From a virus: a stretch of DNA of 64,000 nucleotides. Below are positions 40,407 to 49,741 of the stretch, in pieces (position 1 is the first letter of the stretch; every line of letters starts with the position of its first letter). Location of the stretch: IMG/VR virus record IMGVR_UViG_3300009175_000013, positions 1 through 64,000 of that record. The stretch is one strand, 5' to 3'. The notes under the pieces are model-generated. The model worked only from the letters and a program-made list of their open reading frames with translations, ran no database searches and was not told the DNA's origin. A program made the translations under genes and the position numbers.

Positions 40407-40409
40407 ACC

Positions 40410-43400
40410 CTACCCCTGGTTAGAATTCCATTGGTTCAATGAACTACCAAATCCCCGACTGCCACCATCGGCGATCTCTGGCAGCCAAGTGGAAACCACC
40501 CCCTTAATTTCATCTAGCTTCTCCACAACCTGCGTCTGGCTTAGTTTGCTGTCAATCGAGGCGACCAGTTTGGTAATCCCATCTTTAATAGCATTGAGGG
40601 TTTCAGTCTGTTTGTCCTGGCGATCAACATCACGCTTCCTGTCTTCCACATCTGTCTTCACCGAGACGATGGCCGCAGTCCGGATCATCTCGTCCATGCC
40701 AGTAAGTTTCAAGAGGGCCATACTCCCAGCAACCATGAGTAGCGACTTGGAGATTCGAACAGCTGCTCTTTCCACGAAGAAGGCATAGATATTTAATCCA
40801 ACAGCCATTGAGGCCAACATAACTGCAAGATTGCGAGCGAATGAGAGCATAGCATCACCGCCAGCCATGCCCTGTGCCACTTTGCCTACTCTCTCCAAGA
40901 AACCAACAATCTTCTCCAAAGACGTCGAGAATAACGCAAAGAAGAATAGGGCCGGGGCAAATGCCAGTAAACCGCGAGAAATCGCCAGCGCGGCAATAAC
41001 AAATTGGAAATACTTCGCACCAACTAAAATGTCAATGCCCTCTCTTAGTGGCTTCATTAGCTTGGTGAATTCCATTAGCCCTGATACATCCAGTTTGGAC
41101 GCTAGCCACAGCAAAAGCAGCCCAGCAGTAAGCGGGATGGCCGCCATTGCCAGCCCATATGCGCCTATTAGTAGAGCCGGGGCAGCCGCAGCCAGCATAT
41201 ACCCAAATACAAATAATTGACCACCGAGTTTGATTAAATTTAACCCGGCCAGTGTTGCCATGGCCTGGGCAAAAACCCATACGGCAGCCGCCATGATCAG
41301 CATACCGTACGCCAGAATCACAATCGCCGCCGCGACCAGCAACATAATTGGGACTGCTGGTGGGAAAAATGATAATGCAATTGCTAGGCCAACAAGTACG
41401 GCACCGAGATAGGCGACCGCAATCGCGAACAGGATTATTGTAACTGGATTCACACCCTGCACAATTCTCATAGCTATAGCCATTGGTATCATGGCAAGGC
41501 CAAGGATGCCCACGGCCAGGGCGGCTTTAATTATATCTCCCTCGGCACTCGCCACAATCTTAGACATCAGCCACATAGCACTAGCAAATCCAATCAGGCT
41601 AGTCCCAATCATACCCAATTGTGGCAAGGTCATGTCAACTACGGCCTGATGGAATACCCACAAAGCCCCACCCAAAATGGCGAGGGCGACCGTCGCCTGG
41701 ATTAGTCCATCCCAATTAATGCCGGCAATCTCATTGACAAAATTCTTGATTCCAGTGCCAATGCCCTTTAGTCCGCTCGTAAGGCCACTGCCCTTGGTAA
41801 CAGCCTCGGTCGCGCCCTTAACCGCATCCTTAATGCCGAAGAGGGTCTGCCAGGCCACTTTGATAGATGCTACGAACTTCAATGCCCACGCCAACGCAAC
41901 AAAGGCACTTCCCAACGCCACAATCCATATGATTGTCTCTTTTATTACCGGGTGGGCCTTCATCTGTTGGGTGAACCATTGTAAGCCATGGGCAATCGCA
42001 ATTGCCAATGGTTGAATCAGCTCCACGAATGCATTCTTTAGAGAATCGGTAGCAGAACTTAAGGCATAGGACGCGTCTTCCTGCATCCGCAGGTTCTCTT
42101 GTACATTCTCAAAATCTTTAGCCGCGTCCTTCATCGCCTCATCGCCATTGCGAATGCCCTCAGCTATCCGGTCCCAATCTGCGCCATACTTCTTCTTGCC
42201 CCATTCCTCCATCTTATCGTTTACTTTGTCCATCTGCGTTAGCATCGTGAACGATACACCATAAATCTCCTTGGCCAGCTTATTTTTCAAGAAGGTGGGC
42301 AAATCCTTTAATGTCTCCACTGCCTGCTTGGCGTTTCCAGCCATAACCATGAACTGGGCGCTGGGCTTATCAAGCGAAACGGCCCCACCCAGTAACACGG
42401 CATATTTAAGGGCATCATTGGCAAGAGTATCAAAAACCTCGGCAATCTCGGACATTTCCATGCCAGCAGCCTTAGCCGCACCAGCCACCATGCCCATATG
42501 CAGAGTCGCCATCTGCACGCCTTTAGCTCCACCACCCCATGCCTCTGCGTATATCCCTATGTCTTTACTGAGCATCTTCATTAATGTGTCGACATCACGC
42601 CCAGTTAAACCAAACTGGGCCATAGACATTCTCAGGCTATTAAAAGACTTCTGTGTTTGCCCAGATGTTGCCCCCATAACCTCCATCCTCTTGGCAAACA
42701 TGGCGGCGGTTTCATTACTAACCCCGGTGGCTGAGGCGAATGTCCCAACCGCTTCCGTCAATACTTGGAAATTCTTTCCAGATATCCCAACGTCGGCTAA
42801 AGCCTTGGCCGCTGCTGTAGCTTCTTTTTGCAGCATTCTGGTGTTAGCCTGAGCGTTGCGAACGGCAGTTGATATCTGGTAGATACTCCCATATAGTTCA
42901 TAGTTTTGCATCCGCCATTCAGAGGCCTGCGCAACCGCCTCCGACAGATGCTTCGACCAGAAGTTAATTACCCCGCCAACAGTAGCTAGTTTGAGGGCTG
43001 AATCATAGATTTTATCAAGGCCTACCTCTTTGAGCGTTGCCGCCCATTTACTAGAGGCCTTGTCGACGTCCTTGATCTTCCCGCCAATTGAATCCAACTC
43101 GATAAGCATTCTCCCACAGTCATCGAGCTGGGTAGTTAGCATGCTATCTTTCGCTGTCTTATGCAATTCGATTAATGCATCCCTCTGCCCAAGCAGTTGA
43201 TCGTATATCTCCTTCTGCTTCTCAGCATTATCTTTATGGATATTCTGCTGAACCCTTAGCTCAGCCACTTGCTTCTTGAATTGCTGGAGGGTATTTTCAG
43301 TATCCGCAGCCTGTGTGTGCAGGCTCTTGGAAATATCCTTCCCGATTTTGGATATGTCGCCCATGGCGGAGCAGGCCATTTTCAGGCCCTTGACCAGCTC

Positions 43401-43448
43401 CTCATCCTCGAGCATCAGGATGAGTTTTAGTTCTTCAAAACCTTCCAT
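40410..43448 (-). CDS. tail tape measure protein
   Basis: About 1012 residues from ATG 43448, whose start overlaps the upstream stop (TAATG). The N-terminal 200 residues are coiled coil. The centre has several long hydrophobic segments (about residues 480-820, for example LALAVGILGLAMIPMAIAMR and ILFAIAVAYLGAVLVGLAIA), and the C-terminal part is again coiled. This is the usual tape-measure architecture: a length ruler, chaperoned scaffold and membrane-inserting component. One residue corresponds to roughly 0.15 nm, implying a tail of about 150 nm (rule of thumb). Ends in TAG. Confidence 0.9.
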   Translation of the reverse strand: MEGFEELKLILMLEDEELVKGLKMACSAMGDISKIGKDISKSLHTQAADTENTLQQFKKQVAELRVQQNIHKDNAEKQKEIYDQLLGQRDALIELHKTAKDSMLTTQLDDCGRMLIELDSIGGKIKDVDKASSKWAATLKEVGLDKIYDSALKLATVGGVINFWSKHLSEAVAQASEWRMQNYELYGSIYQISTAVRNAQANTRMLQKEATAAAKALADVGISGKNFQVLTEAVGTFASATGVSNETAAMFAKRMEVMGATSGQTQKSFNSLRMSMAQFGLTGRDVDTLMKMLSKDIGIYAEAWGGGAKGVQMATLHMGMVAGAAKAAGMEMSEIAEVFDTLANDALKYAVLLGGAVSLDKPSAQFMVMAGNAKQAVETLKDLPTFLKNKLAKEIYGVSFTMLTQMDKVNDKMEEWGKKKYGADWDRIAEGIRNGDEAMKDAAKDFENVQENLRMQEDASYALSSATDSLKNAFVELIQPLAIAIAHGLQWFTQQMKAHPVIKETIIWIVALGSAFVALAWALKFVASIKVAWQTLFGIKDAVKGATEAVTKGSGLTSGLKGIGTGIKNFVNEIAGINWDGLIQATVALAILGGALWVFHQAVVDMTLPQLGMIGTSLIGFASAMWLMSKIVASAEGDIIKAALAVGILGLAMIPMAIAMRIVQGVNPVTIILFAIAVAYLGAVLVGLAIALSFFPPAVPIMLLVAAAIVILAYGMLIMAAAVWVFAQAMATLAGLNLIKLGGQLFVFGYMLAAAAPALLIGAYGLAMAAIPLTAGLLLLWLASKLDVSGLMEFTKLMKPLREGIDILVGAKYFQFVIAALAISRGLLAFAPALFFFALFSTSLEKIVGFLERVGKVAQGMAGGDAMLSFARNLAVMLASMAVGLNIYAFFVERAAVRISKSLLMVAGSMALLKLTGMDEMIRTAAIVSVKTDVEDRKRDVDRQDKQTETLNAIKDGITKLVASIDSKLSQTQVVEKLDEIKGVVSTWLPEIADGGSRGFGSSLNQWNSNQG

Positions 43449-44785
43449 TATCCAGGTCCAGGAATAGACGCCGCATTGTAGTCTAGGCGGCTCAGATATA
43501 CATCTGTCTCCCAGCCGCGAGCTTCTGTCAGGCGATGGTGCCAACCGTATAGAAGCCAATCACCATCGATAAATCTAGGCTTTACCCCAGCTTGATCCTC
43601 CGGGGGCTTAAGCCAACTTAATTTAACTTTGGTTCTACCCAGTTCAGTCGAATCGAACAGCCTTGGCTGACCCCTAGCCGTCACCCGCATCCTCATGACC
43701 ATGTTGATCATTTCTAGATATTTCTGGCGGGCACGGCCATCTATATATTTACTATATTTAGCCCCTATCTCGCCCGCACTATAGATTTCTGGGATTGACG
43801 GTATGTGTGTAAATCCGCGATCATCCTTCTTGGGCTTAGCAAAGCTTTGGTCACCCTTCAGGCTTGGATTAACTTTATTTTGAGTATTCTCATCCTTAAC
43901 AAAGATTACACTTTCATCTTTATCTGTTACCTTATCCCAGTATTCACCGGAAATGGCAGACATACCAGAAGTAAGAAGCTTCAGTTCAACGGCTGATAAG
44001 AAATTGTTGGTTAGTAATTCCCACTTCTTAACTGACGCGACAGGAGCGCTATCAATACCACCATACGCTAAGATATATGGCCCATCGTCACCCTCGATAT
44101 TAGCTGGATATTTAAGATCTGGAGTATATGACTCCTTAATCTCAATACCCAATGTGGTATCTTCTTGGCCATTGGCAACCACCCAGGAAGTCTTATGCTT
44201 TGTGAATGCACTCGACCAATCTATTAGTGATGCGATGAAAGTACGCGGGTCCTGCCTCATCATCCAATAGATATTGGGCTGATCGTCGGTCTCACCAATG
44301 TCGAATTTAACGTTATAGCTGCCTATCGTTGACGGCACATACTCCTTTAGAACCTGGCTAATCACACCAGAATCGCCGCCGAGCTTCCCACGATACGCCT
44401 TCCCGGACGCCTTCCCAGAGTTCACATAATAAGAAATCGGATCCATGGCAATGAATTCGAAAACACCCTTGAAAGCTTCCTTTCCGACGGCTCTAATATC
44501 CGATATCAGCGCAACCCTCTGCTTACTCTTCACCCCACCCTGCCACTCAAGTTGAAACACCATTAGGGCCGGCTTGTCGTATTGGCGGCCAGTGATCAAA
44601 TAATCGCTACCCTGCTCCTCAATTATTTGGTCCAAAGTCTGAAAGAATGGGTCCTGAACACAGCACCGCACGACATACCCGCCATTGACCATGCTCTTCC
44701 ACTCAAAAGTGGACACAAAAGCAGTGACGTCAATGCCATTAATCTTGCAATTGGCGATCCAGGATACGCCAGATGGGCTGGGCAT
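43448..44785 (-). CDS. baseplate hub protein (gp27-like)
   Basis: 445 residues from ATG 44785 (MPSPSGVSWIANCKINGIDV), chosen because GAGG lies 5 nt upstream. VTAFVSTFEWKSMVNGGYVV and PRTFIASLIDWSSAFTKHKT are typical of the gp27/VgrG-N fold, as is the C-terminal WLLYGWHHRLTEARGWETDV. Forms the trimeric hub that links tube and spike. Coupled to the tape measure gene. Confidence 0.75.
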   Translation of the reverse strand: MPSPSGVSWIANCKINGIDVTAFVSTFEWKSMVNGGYVVRCCVQDPFFQTLDQIIEEQGSDYLITGRQYDKPALMVFQLEWQGGVKSKQRVALISDIRAVGKEAFKGVFEFIAMDPISYYVNSGKASGKAYRGKLGGDSGVISQVLKEYVPSTIGSYNVKFDIGETDDQPNIYWMMRQDPRTFIASLIDWSSAFTKHKTSWVVANGQEDTTLGIEIKESYTPDLKYPANIEGDDGPYILAYGGIDSAPVASVKKWELLTNNFLSAVELKLLTSGMSAISGEYWDKVTDKDESVIFVKDENTQNKVNPSLKGDQSFAKPKKDDRGFTHIPSIPEIYSAGEIGAKYSKYIDGRARQKYLEMINMVMRMRVTARGQPRLFDSTELGRTKVKLSWLKPPEDQAGVKPRFIDGDWLLYGWHHRLTEARGWETDVYLSRLDYNAASIPGPG

Positions 44786-44790
44786 AAATA

Positions 44791-44810
44791 CCTCAAAGTA
44801 TATTTTACAC
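44791..44810 (-). promoter_or_regulatory. late-promoter-like element TAAAATATA
   Basis: The minus strand reads GTGTAAAATATACTTTGAGG, ending 5 nt before ATG 44785, with the ribosome-binding site at its end. The divergent plus-strand gene starts at 44837. Confidence 0.5.
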
Positions 44811-44836
44811 CCCATACCCTCCGTGTATATACAGGT

Positions 44837-45151
44837 ATGAAACTGGCCTGGATAAAGTATGCTCCACCCGGCACCAAGCCAAAGTACATGCTGGTGCTCA
44901 CCCTGGGCACCAAAGACGATAAATTTTACTGCCTCGACGCCAACATGCCAGAAAAAGCCCGCGAATTCTTCAAATCCAAATCAACCTACCTAAGCGGCCT
45001 AACCCTGGAAGAACGAATCCAAATAATTAGGGATCAACGCCCCGAAGCCATGGCTGGGTATAAGACCATCCACGCCAGCAACGTAACCATTGAACGAGAG
45101 TATGAGGTCAATGCTTCTTCTTCACGGCCAGCAAAATCTGGATCATCTTGA
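44837..45151 (+). CDS. hypothetical protein
   Basis: 104 residues from ATG 44837. Beta strand start (KLAWIKYAPPGTKPKYMLVL) with a charged helical middle and a Ser-rich end. It is convergent with the LAGLIDADG gene, overlapping its end by 9 bp. Function unknown. Confidence 0.6.
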   Translation: MKLAWIKYAPPGTKPKYMLVLTLGTKDDKFYCLDANMPEKAREFFKSKSTYLSGLTLEERIQIIRDQRPEAMAGYKTIHASNVTIEREYEVNASSSRPAKSGSS

Positions 45152-45919
45152 TAGATCTATGCATTTTTCAAAATTGCGACGCTTCCTATGGAGCCACACT
45201 GTTGCGTCATCATAAAGATATTGGTATGCCTTTTTGCACCCACTCCCCGCTTTATCCCATCTCCATACACCACGCTGCCAATGGATAGAAGCATCAAGCC
45301 CAATTAGGCCGCGAACCGTCTCAACCGGCCCGCGAAATGGATTGCAGAATCCAATCGTTAAATATCCATTGGCTGGTATTGAGGCCCATCCATCACCATC
45401 AAACAACCCACGAATAAAATGCCTAGTAAGATTGGCATCAACAGTCGGCCAGACACCTTCCTTTTTATAGGTTACTATCCCATTATTGATTAGACCCCCA
45501 ACCAACTCGGCTGAATTAATATTTAGTCTGGACGAGCACGTGCTACTATCGCGCCTAATTGGGTGGTTTGACCCCACAGACACCCTAAAAGACCTAAGAT
45601 GCTGTTCATCTTTTCTTGCTAATTTTATTACAAGTCTTTTGTCAACATGCCCATTCTTGCGCTCAGCATGTTGTACATATCCATCAGATGCAATAAAACC
45701 AAACCAATAAGCTTTATGCTCTGTGTCTATTGCATCAAAGAAATGCCTATCTATAGCATATGTTGAGCACTGCTCGCTAAGCGCTCTATGGCCGCCATTG
45801 GCGTTTATTAATTTAAGTACATTATAATAAGAGATGTCACATTGTAATGATATGGCCCTGGATGACATTCCAGATCTATGCAACTTAATTATATAATCAT
45901 TTGTAATGAGGTGTTTCAT
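45143..45919 (-). CDS. LAGLIDADG-family homing endonuclease
   Basis: 258 residues. Two LAGLIDADG-type helices: AYWFGFIASDGYV (about residue 70) and HFIRGLFDGDGWAS (about 168), each with the catalytic acidic residue. The N-terminal 60 residues carry an HTH-like segment (SSRAISLQCDISYYNVLKLI). Monomeric two-motif enzymes cut asymmetrical sites. It starts 1 nt after the primase stop, so it is inserted beside a replication gene. Confidence 0.85.
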   Translation of the reverse strand: MKHLITNDYIIKLHRSGMSSRAISLQCDISYYNVLKLINANGGHRALSEQCSTYAIDRHFFDAIDTEHKAYWFGFIASDGYVQHAERKNGHVDKRLVIKLARKDEQHLRSFRVSVGSNHPIRRDSSTCSSRLNINSAELVGGLINNGIVTYKKEGVWPTVDANLTRHFIRGLFDGDGWASIPANGYLTIGFCNPFRGPVETVRGLIGLDASIHWQRGVWRWDKAGSGCKKAYQYLYDDATVWLHRKRRNFEKCIDLSR

Positions 45920-45920
45920 G

Positions 45921-46943
45921 CTATATTTTTGATTTCGAATTAATTATAATTTTACAGATAACCCCAAGGTCCAACGGTCTCACCGAATTTTCAAACATCG
46001 TACGTATTTCCTTCCGATCCATATGAACATGTTCATATAGCTCATTAAAGTCCTTCGTCACCCCACCGTCATATTCAAGCTTCGGCGGCACCGCATAATA
46101 GACCTTGAAATAGGGCGACAGCAGCTTATAGTTCGCCACCAAACTCACCAATCCTGGATCATCATTGTCCGGGGCTAAAATTACTCCATTGGCTGGGTTC
46201 AACGCCCGCAACTTCTTGACCTGCCTCTCCACTATCGAAGCCCCACCCGTAGCCACCGCCTGATCGCCCAGAGTCATGCTGCCAAAGATAGCCTCCGTCA
46301 CAATCACATAATCACCCGGCTCCACCATATCAAAACCATACAGAAACATTCCCTTGCTCACCCCCACACTCTCGGGCGGAAAGCGGAAAGACTTGTTGAG
46401 ACGATCTCTCTCCTGCCAATACACCAAAGAGCCATACTCAAAATAGGGCCAGACCACGTACATCGAGTGGTAAGACAGCTTATGCCGCTCCACCATTTCT
46501 AGCGTCACCCCTCTGGTCTGTAGCCACCCCAGCAGCCCTTTGGCGCACCCGTCCTGCTGATTCTCAAACAATAGCTTAGAGCCGGTAGGCAAAGCGACGC
46601 TGGTCTGGGCTTCCTCTTCTTTCTCCTCCTGCTCCTGCCGCCGGAGTTTACGATAGATAGAAGAGAGGCTTGTGTCTTGCCCACAGACCTCACGAGCCGC
46701 CTCCACGTAGGAGCAATTTCGATAGAGCTGCACAAACCGCAGGAAAGTGCAGCCCTTCCCACCAGCCCAGGTATCACCACGCCAATCGTGAAGCACTGCT
46801 TTTGAACAGCTTATTTCCAGCTTTTTACTATCGTTCTCATACCACGGATTGGCTATGAGCAATTCGTCGCCACCTTTCCGTGACTTATAATCGAAATTCT
46901 TGGTCACCCAAGCATAGATCTGTTCGGGAGTGGGTTTATGCAT
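45921..46943 (-). CDS. DnaG-like primase with TOPRIM domain
   Basis: 340 residues. The TOPRIM core is VIVTEAIFGSMTLGDQAVAT then GG ... ILAPDNDDPG: first Glu, then the DxD-type acidic pair. The N-terminal 110 residues resemble the start of phage primases but lack a clear zinc ribbon. C-terminal helicase motifs are absent, so this is primase only. Lies between two homing endonuclease genes; its start overlaps the end of the zinc-HNH gene. Ends in TAG. Confidence 0.75.
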   Translation of the reverse strand: MHKPTPEQIYAWVTKNFDYKSRKGGDELLIANPWYENDSKKLEISCSKAVLHDWRGDTWAGGKGCTFLRFVQLYRNCSYVEAAREVCGQDTSLSSIYRKLRRQEQEEKEEEAQTSVALPTGSKLLFENQQDGCAKGLLGWLQTRGVTLEMVERHKLSYHSMYVVWPYFEYGSLVYWQERDRLNKSFRFPPESVGVSKGMFLYGFDMVEPGDYVIVTEAIFGSMTLGDQAVATGGASIVERQVKKLRALNPANGVILAPDNDDPGLVSLVANYKLLSPYFKVYYAVPPKLEYDGGVTKDFNELYEHVHMDRKEIRTMFENSVRPLDLGVICKIIINSKSKI

Positions 46944-47661
46944 CTACAACCTGCTTGTGCGGGCAAGTACCCCCATTTATGCTTCTACCAACGTTACAAT
47001 TAAAACACAATACTTGGAATCCAGCTGGGTATTTGTGTCGCTTCAGCCAACAATACATTGTACTACCACCACGCCTTTTGCCTAATAAACGACGGTGCTC
47101 AGCCCCATTGTTATGAATATGGTCAATAGTAAGAAATTGTAGAATAATCTCACCGCAGCAATTGCACCGAGACCCACCATACGCCGCAAACGCTGCAATT
47201 TTGCGGCGAAGGTCACGCGACTTAGTTGCCTTATTGTTATTCAGGGCACAGAGTGGGCAGCATTTTTTGCCTGGCTCGGCCTTGGTGCTCCCGCATTTAA
47301 CACACATTCCATTTGCAAATCTAGATTTATATTGATTTTGCGCCCACTTTACCTTACTTTTCTTGCATTGCCTACATTCGACCCCTTCGCTACCTTTCTC
47401 GCGTGGCCTTCCACAGTTCATGCACAGGCCAGATGCCACCTTCTTAACACGCCTTTTGCGTGCTGACTCATTGTGCTTATCTTTACACAACACACACAAC
47501 CGCCCCGAGTCAGCAGGATTGCGTCCGCAAAAACTACATAGTTTATTCTGTATTCTCAATAGCCGCCTATTTCGCAATGTCTCGTTGTGTCTATCTGCGC
47601 ACTCGATACACTGCCTAAGCCCGTCACGGGCTTCATTCTTACGACAACACACACATTTCAT
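46936..47661 (-). CDS. HNH homing endonuclease with tandem zinc ribbons
   Basis: 241 residues. Residues 1-150 hold repeated CxxC pairs (CVCC, CIEC, CSFCG, CVLC, CMNCG, CRQC, CVKCG, CPLC), i.e. about four zinc ribbons. The last 80 residues are an HNH core: CNCCGEIILQFLTIDHIHNN, HRRLLGKR, and VLCFNCNVGRSINGG. It overlaps the primase start by 8 bp. The promoter box and TGGAG site upstream show it has its own start signals. Confidence 0.85.
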   Translation of the reverse strand: MKCVCCRKNEARDGLRQCIECADRHNETLRNRRLLRIQNKLCSFCGRNPADSGRLCVLCKDKHNESARKRRVKKVASGLCMNCGRPREKGSEGVECRQCKKSKVKWAQNQYKSRFANGMCVKCGSTKAEPGKKCCPLCALNNNKATKSRDLRRKIAAFAAYGGSRCNCCGEIILQFLTIDHIHNNGAEHRRLLGKRRGGSTMYCWLKRHKYPAGFQVLCFNCNVGRSINGGTCPHKQVVDA

Positions 47662-47680
47662 ATCATCACTCCAAATATAT

Positions 47681-47694
47681 TAAGATATTTGACT
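47681..47694 (-). promoter_or_regulatory. late-promoter-like element CAAATATCTTA
   Basis: The minus strand reads AGTCAAATATCTTA, 19 nt before ATG 47661, followed by TTTGGAG. It shows that the zinc-HNH gene may be transcribed with the late genes. Confidence 0.45.
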
Positions 47695-47733
47695 GGAGTG
47701 GTGACGCTGATCGGCCATGTTTTTAGAATACGG

Positions 47734-48117
47734 CTAAACGATGCGGTTCTTCAGAATTCCGCCGCGATTAATGGCATTGAGTACCGCCGTCTCCGAGGTG
47801 TGAGTGGTCCTCTTGACTGCCACAACTGTTGGCCCATTATAATAATACGCCACCACATCATAGTTCATGGGAGCATTGTCCAGAGATGTGCCGGTGTAGA
47901 TGAAAGCATAATACTCATCTGGGTTCAGCCCGAGCTTCCAAAGCATCTCCTGAATAGTCAGCGAAGTGAAATTCGCACGCGCAAATAGCTCTCGCTGCAA
48001 CTTCAAATAGAGGCGCTCAGTGGCAGTGGCTTCAGATCCACAGACACATTCAAGCGTCTCCGTCCCCTGCTGAACGGTGATCAACTCCAACCACTGATTT
48101 TGCGCAACTGTAATCAT
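47734..48117 (-). CDS. hypothetical protein upstream of the fibre-like genes
   Basis: 127 residues. Mixed alpha/beta, ending KRTTHTSETAVLNAINRGG then ILKNRIV. Starts 3 nt after the stop of the PKD gene, so co-translated with tail genes. Ends in TAG. No family recognised. Confidence 0.6.
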   Translation of the reverse strand: MITVAQNQWLELITVQQGTETLECVCGSEATATERLYLKLQRELFARANFTSLTIQEMLWKLGLNPDEYYAFIYTGTSLDNAPMNYDVVAYYYNGPTVVAVKRTTHTSETAVLNAINRGGILKNRIV

Positions 48118-48120
48118 CCA

Positions 48121-48948
48121 TCATTCCGTTATCAACTGATCAAACGGGATTGTGCCAATCTTGGGCCTATTAATGTCGCGGCTGGTCACCAGAATCGAGG
48201 CAAAATCGACCTCGCCAGAGACGGCGATGTCTGAAGTACCGTCTCCATCGGCTTGCTCCTGAACCGATGCGAATCCTGTCGTCACCAACGAAGTTGTGCC
48301 ATACGCCAGAACTGTTTCCAGGTACAGCACAATGCCATATGCATAAAGCGTCGTGGTGCCGTAGGAGGATACTGCTTCAGTATATCTGAACACTGGAGAT
48401 ATGTTGGCAGAGACTGTATCGCTACCGTCAGAGATGGATAATACCACGGTATAATGCGGCGTGGTTGTGCCCGATTTGGCATAAGTGTGTGAGCTGGAGT
48501 AGCTCCCCGATCTACCAGTAGACCATATCGTTGAATGCCCATCTCCCCAATTAATAGTAATGGTATAGATCTCGGTAGTACCAACATCGGTGAAGGTATA
48601 ATTTAGAGCTGCAGCCCCAATGGAATTGAACACAACAAGCGAAGTGCTAGTGATTACCGGTGGCACATTCTGGACTTGCACAAAAGTGCCGTTGGTTGTG
48701 CTATTGTTGATGTCCTGAACGGTGGCCGATATATCAAATGAGCCACCCCTGGTATAAATGTGATAAAAGTCATAGGAGTAGTTCGGCGGGGCAATGGGAA
48801 TATCCCGCATCGTGGCCGTATTATCCCCCCATTGCATCATTACTGTCTGATCGCGGTTTAGGGCATTGACCCAAGTGACTATAAAGTGGGCCAAAGACCC
48901 CTCAACTGGGATGCCATCAGGCGTGATTACAACATTGGCGATGGCCAT
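48121..48948 (-). CDS. tail protein with PKD/Ig-like domains
   Basis: 275 residues. Two PKD-type domains: VTWVNALNRDQTVMMQWGDN ... YDFYHIYTRGGSFDISATVQ, then YTITINWGDGHSTIW ... SSHTYAKSGTTTPHYTVVLS. The WGD and HxY/HTY motifs mark the fold. Such domains are common in surface-exposed phage fibres and bind carbohydrate. A Tyr/Thr-rich repetitive stretch follows (SYGTTTLYAYGIVLYLETVL). Likely part of a receptor-binding or decoration fibre. Confidence 0.75.
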   Translation of the reverse strand: MAIANVVITPDGIPVEGSLAHFIVTWVNALNRDQTVMMQWGDNTATMRDIPIAPPNYSYDFYHIYTRGGSFDISATVQDINNSTTNGTFVQVQNVPPVITSTSLVVFNSIGAAALNYTFTDVGTTEIYTITINWGDGHSTIWSTGRSGSYSSSHTYAKSGTTTPHYTVVLSISDGSDTVSANISPVFRYTEAVSSYGTTTLYAYGIVLYLETVLAYGTTSLVTTGFASVQEQADGDGTSDIAVSGEVDFASILVTSRDINRPKIGTIPFDQLITE

Positions 48949-49733
48949 TACGATACCCCGACGGTCACTGCATTCGGCGCGGTGAACTCCATGGAATCAG
49001 CAGCACTAATGCTGCGCGCAACCGGCAAGGCCAAAGCATACAAGAGATTTCCGGCAGTAGATGTATCCCAAAGACCGAGATGCGAAATCAGACCCCACTG
49101 GGCAGTCGCTGTAAAAACCGCCGTCGGGGCGGAGACCCTACGAATCCCATTCGCGACAGACGCAAACGAAGTCGCATGGACTCTAAAATATCCGCTAAGT
49201 GTTGGGGGCTCAGTCAAGGAAGACAATATGGTATCAACCGCGAGGCCCACCCCCATATACACGGTTGCCGGCGGAGTTAAAGTGCCTCCCTTGAACAAGA
49301 AATTTAGCACTCCATTTCGCAAATATGCACTAAACGCCCCGGCTAAGCCCAGCTCAAGCATTCCTGCATAAATCTTGAACATCGAGCTAAGAGCAATAAA
49401 CTTAGGAATGGCCAACGGGCTATACCACAGCAGATTCCCAGTAGTAGATGAATTGAATAGGCCAATATACCTGGCCGTGCCCCAATTCGATAAAGCCGCC
49501 GCCCACGAAAGATTGCCCGTAGTAGCGATCGACCCATTAGAAGCCGAGCTGAAGCTCCCCGAGGGGGCTAAGACCCGCGTGTAGCCATTCGCGCCAGGAG
49601 TCTGAATCTCAGTATATGTGACATCATCGCTCACACCACTCAGAAGAGCCAGATAGGTGGGGCTAGGAGTATACGTACCCAACCCCAGCGTGTGCTTGAT
49701 CAGCTCTTCCCGCAGATACGCAGTCATGCCCAT
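48948..49733 (-). CDS. tail protein with two related domains
   Basis: About 261 residues from ATG 49733 (AGGG 6 nt upstream). Residues 1-125 and 130-261 are similar. Each starts with a helix (TAYLREELIKHTLG; SAYLRNGVLNFLFK), then Thr-Pro-x-x-xYxxL/MG, then a GYTRV/GYFRV motif, a SxASNGS/SVANGIRR turn, and W...LSHLGLWDTSTAGNL-type ends. This repeat is found in small phage tail proteins. An internal duplication is therefore clear from sequence. Confidence 0.7.
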   Translation of the reverse strand: MGMTAYLREELIKHTLGLGTYTPSPTYLALLSGVSDDVTYTEIQTPGANGYTRVLAPSGSFSSASNGSIATTGNLSWAAALSNWGTARYIGLFNSSTTGNLLWYSPLAIPKFIALSSMFKIYAGMLELGLAGAFSAYLRNGVLNFLFKGGTLTPPATVYMGVGLAVDTILSSLTEPPTLSGYFRVHATSFASVANGIRRVSAPTAVFTATAQWGLISHLGLWDTSTAGNLLYALALPVARSISAADSMEFTAPNAVTVGVS

Positions 49734-49741
49734 ATGCAACC

